Assembly: GCA_002327405.1 (NCBI GenBank)
Contig: DCVO01000164.1
Location: forward strand, 21,174-29,476
Source: Thiobacillus sp. UBA2186
GTDB lineage: Bacteria > Pseudomonadota > Gammaproteobacteria > Burkholderiales > Thiobacillaceae
Direction of reading: 5' to 3'
Length of the DNA: 8,303 bases
Shown here: piece after piece, positions 5,580 to 8,303 of the stretch
How the letters are laid out: each line of letters opens with the position of its first letter
How positions within the stretch are numbered: position 1 is the stretch's first letter
Translations under genes and position numbers: made by a program
The notes under the pieces: generated by a model
Database searches by the model: none
What the model saw: only the letters and a program-made list of their open reading frames with translations
What the model was told of the DNA's origin: nothing

Positions 5580-6655
5580 GTTCGGTCAGCATGGGCGAAG
5601 TGATTGGCAGGCTTCAGCAGGAAGGCTTGCTCGAGCAGGGCCAGGCCAGCCTGGCACCGGCCGAATTGGGTAACGCCGCCCTTGCCACGCCCTGGTACCT
5701 GCGTTTCATGGTTGGCTTCGGCGCGTGGCTGGCGGCCGTGTTCTTCATGGGTTTCTTTACGCTGCTGACGCATTCGAAGCCGGCCGCACTGTTTTTCGGC
5801 GCACTTTTGCTGATTGCCGCCATCGCGACACGCCGGCTGGATCGCGGGGACTTCCTGAACCAGCTTGCCTTTGCCGCCAGCCTGTCGGGGCAATTGCTCA
5901 TCCTGTTCGGCTCGGACATCCGGTCCGCGACGGGCATGGCGCTGCTGGTGCTTGCCCTGCAAGGCGTAACGATAGCGTTTTACCGCGACAAAACGCACCG
6001 GCTGCTGTCCACGCTTGTCGCCATTGCAGCCCTCCAGGCGCTGTTTTTCGAGTGGAAGTGGCCCTACGCAGCGCCCGCCCTTGCCGGCCTGCTTGCCATG
6101 GCATTCACCCACTTTTGGCTGCAGGGAGCGGCATATTCAACCCCGACAAGAGATCGTCTCCTCAGGCCCATCGCCTACGGGCTGGTGATCGCCATGTTCG
6201 GACTGTTGCTGCCATCGATGTTTCCGCCGGCTTTCAACAACGACAACCCTTTTTACCAGCATGCACGCCATCTTTGGCTCAGCACTGTCTTACTGGGCGC
6301 CGTATTGCTGTATCTCGTACACGTGTTTTTGAAGGAACGCGGCCTGCGACCGTTCGGCCCCCTGGCCTGGGCAGGCTATGACGCCGTGCTGCTACTGATG
6401 TGGCCAGGCCTGAAAGCGCCCGGGCTGATTGGCGCGCTCATTGTCCTGCTGATCGGATTCCGCCGCGGCAACCGCCTGCTCATCGGAATGGCACTCCTGT
6501 TCCTGGCAGCCTTCCTGTCTGCCTACTACTACCACCTTTCGATTAGCTTGCTGCAGAAGTCCGCGGCGCTGGCAGGCAGCGGAGCCGTGCTTCTCGCCCT
6601 GCGCTGGGCACTGCTGAAGCTGCTGCCGCGCGAGGAGAAGAATCATGCGCACTAA
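5576..6655 (+). CDS. DUF4401-type multi-pass membrane protein
   Basis: A 359-residue protein resembling the DUF4401 family. A short soluble N-terminus (MSSVSMGEVIGRLQQEGLL) is followed by about ten hydrophobic segments from residue 42 onward. The C-terminus carries the YYYHLSISLLQKSAAL signature (337-352), which is typical of the family. The start ATG overlaps the DUF2157 stop as ATGA and has GGGAGG 7 nt upstream; the open frame extends 121 codons further upstream, but that part lies out of frame inside DUF2157 and is rejected. It overlaps the next gene by 11 nt. Coupling suggests equal synthesis and possibly a complex of the two membrane proteins with the GDYXXLXY protein; this is inference. 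Substrate or role is unknown, and no transporter or enzyme motif is visible. Confidence 0.85.
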   Translation: MSSVSMGEVIGRLQQEGLLEQGQASLAPAELGNAALATPWYLRFMVGFGAWLAAVFFMGFFTLLTHSKPAALFFGALLLIAAIATRRLDRGDFLNQLAFAASLSGQLLILFGSDIRSATGMALLVLALQGVTIAFYRDKTHRLLSTLVAIAALQALFFEWKWPYAAPALAGLLAMAFTHFWLQGAAYSTPTRDRLLRPIAYGLVIAMFGLLLPSMFPPAFNNDNPFYQHARHLWLSTVLLGAVLLYLVHVFLKERGLRPFGPLAWAGYDAVLLLMWPGLKAPGLIGALIVLLIGFRRGNRLLIGMALLFLAAFLSAYYYHLSISLLQKSAALAGSGAVLLALRWALLKLLPREEKNHAH

Positions 6656-7142
6656 GCTGCTCTTGCTCATGGCGCTGGTCATTCTGGGCGTGGTGAACTA
6701 TGCGGTATGGCAAAAGGAACGGGTTCTTGCCGGGGGCAGGACGGTGCTGCTGGAACTGGCTCCAGTCGACCCGCGCTCGCTGATGCAAGGCGACTACATG
6801 GCACTGAACTACCGCCTTGCCGGCGATATCCGCACCAGTCTCGACGAACGCTCGGCAGACGGCCTGGCCGTGGTGGAACTGGACGATCAAATGCGCGCCG
6901 TCTTCAGGCATGTGCAGCATGCCAATGCACCCTTGCAGGCAAACCAGGCGTTGATCCAATTCCGCAAGCGTGGCAGTGCTGTCCGCATCGGGGCCGAATC
7001 CTTTTTCTTCGAAGAGGGACAGGCAATGATTTATGAAGACGCCAAATATGGCGAACTCAAGGTGGCGGACAATGGCGAGGTCATCCTGGTCGGCCTGCGG
7101 GATGGCGCACTCAGCCCTATGGGAACCCGCCTGGTCAATTGA
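6645..7142 (+). CDS. GDYXXLXY-domain protein, membrane-anchored
   Basis: A 165-residue protein with one N-terminal hydrophobic segment (about 4-22, preceded by Arg and Lys), so the rest is probably periplasmic with the helix as anchor or signal. The naming motif is present as GDYMALNY at 49-56, preceded by the conserved VDPRSLMQ (41-48). The later conserved stretches FEEGQAMIYEDAKYGELKV (122-140) and LVGLRD (148-153) are also intact. The gene begins inside the last codons of the DUF4401 gene (11-nt overlap) with GAGGAG upstream. The family has no assigned biochemical function; it is the usual third member beside DUF2157 and DUF4401 proteins. No intrinsic terminator was found after its stop, so readthrough into hypC is possible. 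Confidence 0.87.
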   Translation: MRTKLLLLMALVILGVVNYAVWQKERVLAGGRTVLLELAPVDPRSLMQGDYMALNYRLAGDIRTSLDERSADGLAVVELDDQMRAVFRHVQHANAPLQANQALIQFRKRGSAVRIGAESFFFEEGQAMIYEDAKYGELKVADNGEVILVGLRDGALSPMGTRLVN

Positions 7143-7326
7143 GCCTGCATCCGGCCGCGGACTCGCGTTGGCCGCGCAGATTGCAGCATAATTCCTGCAC
7201 CACGGAAAAGCTTTCATTAACCCTCATTAAAAAAACGACTAGACTGTTATTTTTGGAATCTGGAAGTCCGACGGCCAAACGTCCACAGGATGAGATCGAA
7301 CAACGCAACTGATTGACGGATAAAAC
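7143..7326. other. Intergenic region upstream of hypC
   Basis: These 184 nt hold no gene. They contain two GGCCGCG direct repeats (7153-7159, 7171-7177 approximate) in a GC-rich stretch without a following T-tract, so no intrinsic terminator is called. They also contain an A/T-rich block with the direct repeat TCATTAA at 7214-7220 and 7224-7230, spaced by exactly 10 bp, followed by an A-tract. That block is the likely promoter area for hypCAB. Confidence 0.6.
7217..7245 (+). promoter_or_regulatory. Candidate sigma-70 promoter for hypCAB
   Basis: TTAACC (7217-7222) and TAGACT (7240-7245) each match four of six bases of the -35 and -10 consensus and are separated by 17 bp, in the most A/T-rich part of the gap. 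The predicted start near 7252 gives a leader of about 75 nt before hypC. Weak by sequence alone. Confidence 0.3.
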
Positions 7327-7572
7327 ATGTGCCTAGCCATCCCCATGCAGATCGAAAGCGTCGACGGCTTCATGGCCCGCTGCCAGGCCAAGGGCATCTA
7401 CCGCGATGTCAGCCTGTTCATGATGCAGGATGAACCGCCGCAGATCGGCGACTACGTCATGGTGCACGTGGGCTATGCCATCCAGAAGGTCACCGAGTCG
7501 GACGCCCGCTCGGCCTGGGAGCTGTTCGACCAGATTCTGGAAGAGACCGGCGAAATCGGCTGCGCCAGCTAA
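7327..7572 (+). CDS. hypC: Hydrogenase maturation chaperone HypC/HybG family
   Basis: An 81-residue cytoplasmic chaperone that, with HypD, carries the Fe(CN)2CO precursor and delivers it to the apo large subunit. The start MCLAIP, with the essential Cys2 exposed after Met removal, is diagnostic. The conserved GDYVMVHVGYA (41-51, with His47) is intact, and length is typical. The ATG at 7327 is fixed by the requirement for Cys2; the ribosome binding site is weak (GACGG about 8 nt upstream). The gene ends 5 nt before hypA. It precedes hypA and hypB rather than following hypB, unlike the enteric hypABCDE order. The sequence alone cannot separate HypC from the paralogue HybG/HupF. Confidence 0.95.
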   Translation: MCLAIPMQIESVDGFMARCQAKGIYRDVSLFMMQDEPPQIGDYVMVHVGYAIQKVTESDARSAWELFDQILEETGEIGCAS

Positions 7573-7577
7573 TAAGC

Positions 7578-7940
7578 ATGCACGAGCTCTCCGTGGCCCA
7601 GGCTTTGGTCGAGCAACTCGATGCCATCGTGCGCGAGCGGCATGCCGACGCCGCCATTTCCTTCCGGGTGCGCATCGGACCGCTTTCCGGCGTGATGCCC
7701 GAACTGCTGACCAGCGCCTTCAGCCTGGCCGCGGCAGGCAGCGCAGTCGAACAGGCGGCGATGGAGCTGGTGCAAGCGCCGGTGCGCGTGCGCTGCCAGA
7801 CCTGCGGCGCGGAAACCGAGGCGGCGATGAACCGCCTGCTGTGCGGCGCCTGCGGCGACTGGCATACTCAATTGATATCCGGCGACGAACTGATACTGGA
7901 AAGCGTGGAACTGCAGATGCCTGAGACGGCTGCGCAGTAA
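7578..7940 (+). CDS. hypA: Hydrogenase nickel incorporation protein HypA
   Basis: A 120-residue nickel metallochaperone that works with HypB to insert nickel into the large subunit. The N-terminal MHELSVAQAL carries the nickel-binding His2. A structural zinc site is formed by two CxxC pairs, Cys73/Cys76 and Cys89/Cys92. Length is normal for the family. The start lies 5 nt after the hypC stop without a strong Shine-Dalgarno, so translation is probably coupled to hypC. It is followed after 19 nt by hypB. The Hyb-type paralogue HybF is an alternative name, but HypA fits the adjacent hypB. Confidence 0.95.
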   Translation: MHELSVAQALVEQLDAIVRERHADAAISFRVRIGPLSGVMPELLTSAFSLAAAGSAVEQAAMELVQAPVRVRCQTCGAETEAAMNRLLCGACGDWHTQLISGDELILESVELQMPETAAQ

Positions 7941-7959
7941 TAATTGAAGAGGACTCGGT

Positions 7960-8303
7960 ATGTGCGACACATGTGGATGCAATCTGACACCTGGTAATCG
8001 CAAGTTCGCCTACAAACCCGTCGAGGCCGGCGCGACGACTGTTTCCGTGCTGCAGAACCTGCTCAAGAAGAACGACGACCAGGCCGAGCACAACCGCGCC
8101 CACTTCGACGCGCGCGGCATCCTCGCCGTCAACCTCATGTCCTCGCCCGGTTCGGGCAAGACCGCGCTGCTGGAAGCGACCATCGCGCGCCTTAAAAACG
8201 AATTCGGCCTCGCCGTGATCGAGGGCGACCTGGAAACCGAAAACGACGCCGAGCGCATCCGCGCCCAGGGCGTACCGGCGCACCAGATCGTCACCGGCAC
8301 CGC
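7960..8303 (+). CDS. hypB: Hydrogenase maturation GTPase HypB, N-terminal part (runs off right edge)
   Basis: The open frame from ATG 7960 is unbroken to the window edge (114 full codons). It starts MCDTCGCN, with the Cys2, Cys5 and Cys7 high-affinity nickel site. It continues to the Walker A motif SSPGSGKT (61-68) and the HypB stretch EGDLETENDAERIR (88-101), so this is a SIMIBI-class GTPase that powers nickel insertion with HypA. There is no His-rich nickel-storage stretch between the Cys motif and the GTPase domain; that segment is only about 45 residues long. The ribosome binding site is AGAGGA about 7 nt upstream. The C-terminal G-domain motifs and dimer metal site lie beyond the window. 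Confidence 0.96.
   Translation, partial: MCDTCGCNLTPGNRKFAYKPVEAGATTVSVLQNLLKKNDDQAEHNRAHFDARGILAVNLMSSPGSGKTALLEATIARLKNEFGLAVIEGDLETENDAERIRAQGVPAHQIVTGT

Noticed and set aside
7168..7185. Sigma-54-like element TTGG...TTGCA upstream of hypC
   Set aside because: GG and GC are separated by 11 bases instead of the required 10, and the region between lacks the rest of the consensus.
7143..7200. Intrinsic terminator after the GDYXXLXY gene
   Set aside because: GC-rich short repeats are present but form only weak stems and have no T-tract after them.

Overview
The window carries the core of an Isp-type (group 1e) [NiFe]-hydrogenase locus. It most resembles those of sulfur-oxidising or respiratory Betaproteobacteria and Gammaproteobacteria (Thiobacillus, Rhodocyclaceae or Thiocapsa-like). 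The lineage is inferred from gene order, protein motifs and high GC with GC-rich third codon positions; no marker gene is present.

Left half, minus strand (transcribed right to left from about 4.4 kb to the left edge). The order is a hydrogenase maturation protease (hynD-like), a short stand-alone HupH-domain protein, the Tat-exported small subunit (hynS), a NarI-like membrane cytochrome b (isp1), an HdrD/DsrK-like iron-sulfur protein (isp2), and the first 44 codons of the large subunit (hynL), which runs off the left edge. The arrangement hynS-isp1-isp2-hynL, with the two catalytic subunits separated by two electron-transfer genes, is the signature of this class. The genes from the protease to isp2 are tightly coupled by a 14-nt overlap, an ATGA overlap, a 1-nt gap and a 10-nt gap. 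The isp2-hynL junction is instead opened to 177 nt by a large inverted repeat whose arms are each built from three CACAGAG heptamers.

Middle, about 4229-4538: a divergent intergenic region. It holds a CRP-type palindrome (centre about 4439.5) placed where a class II activator would sit for a minus-strand promoter. It also has a leader of about 170 nt with two possible tiny ORFs and small inverted repeats.

Right half, plus strand. A translationally coupled three-gene cassette of unknown function (DUF2157 membrane protein, DUF4401 membrane protein, GDYXXLXY-domain protein) is followed, after a 184-nt gap with a possible promoter, by hydrogenase accessory genes hypC, hypA and the 5' part of hypB, which runs off the right edge.

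Working model: HynSL oxidises or evolves H2 on the outer face of the cytoplasmic membrane. Electrons pass through the small-subunit clusters to Isp1 haem and then to the cytoplasmic Isp2 thiol/disulfide-type cluster. HypA and HypB deliver nickel, HypC carries the Fe(CN)2CO precursor, and HynD cleaves the large-subunit C-terminus after nickel insertion. The DUF cassette has no proven link to this process beyond its position between the hyn and hyp genes.
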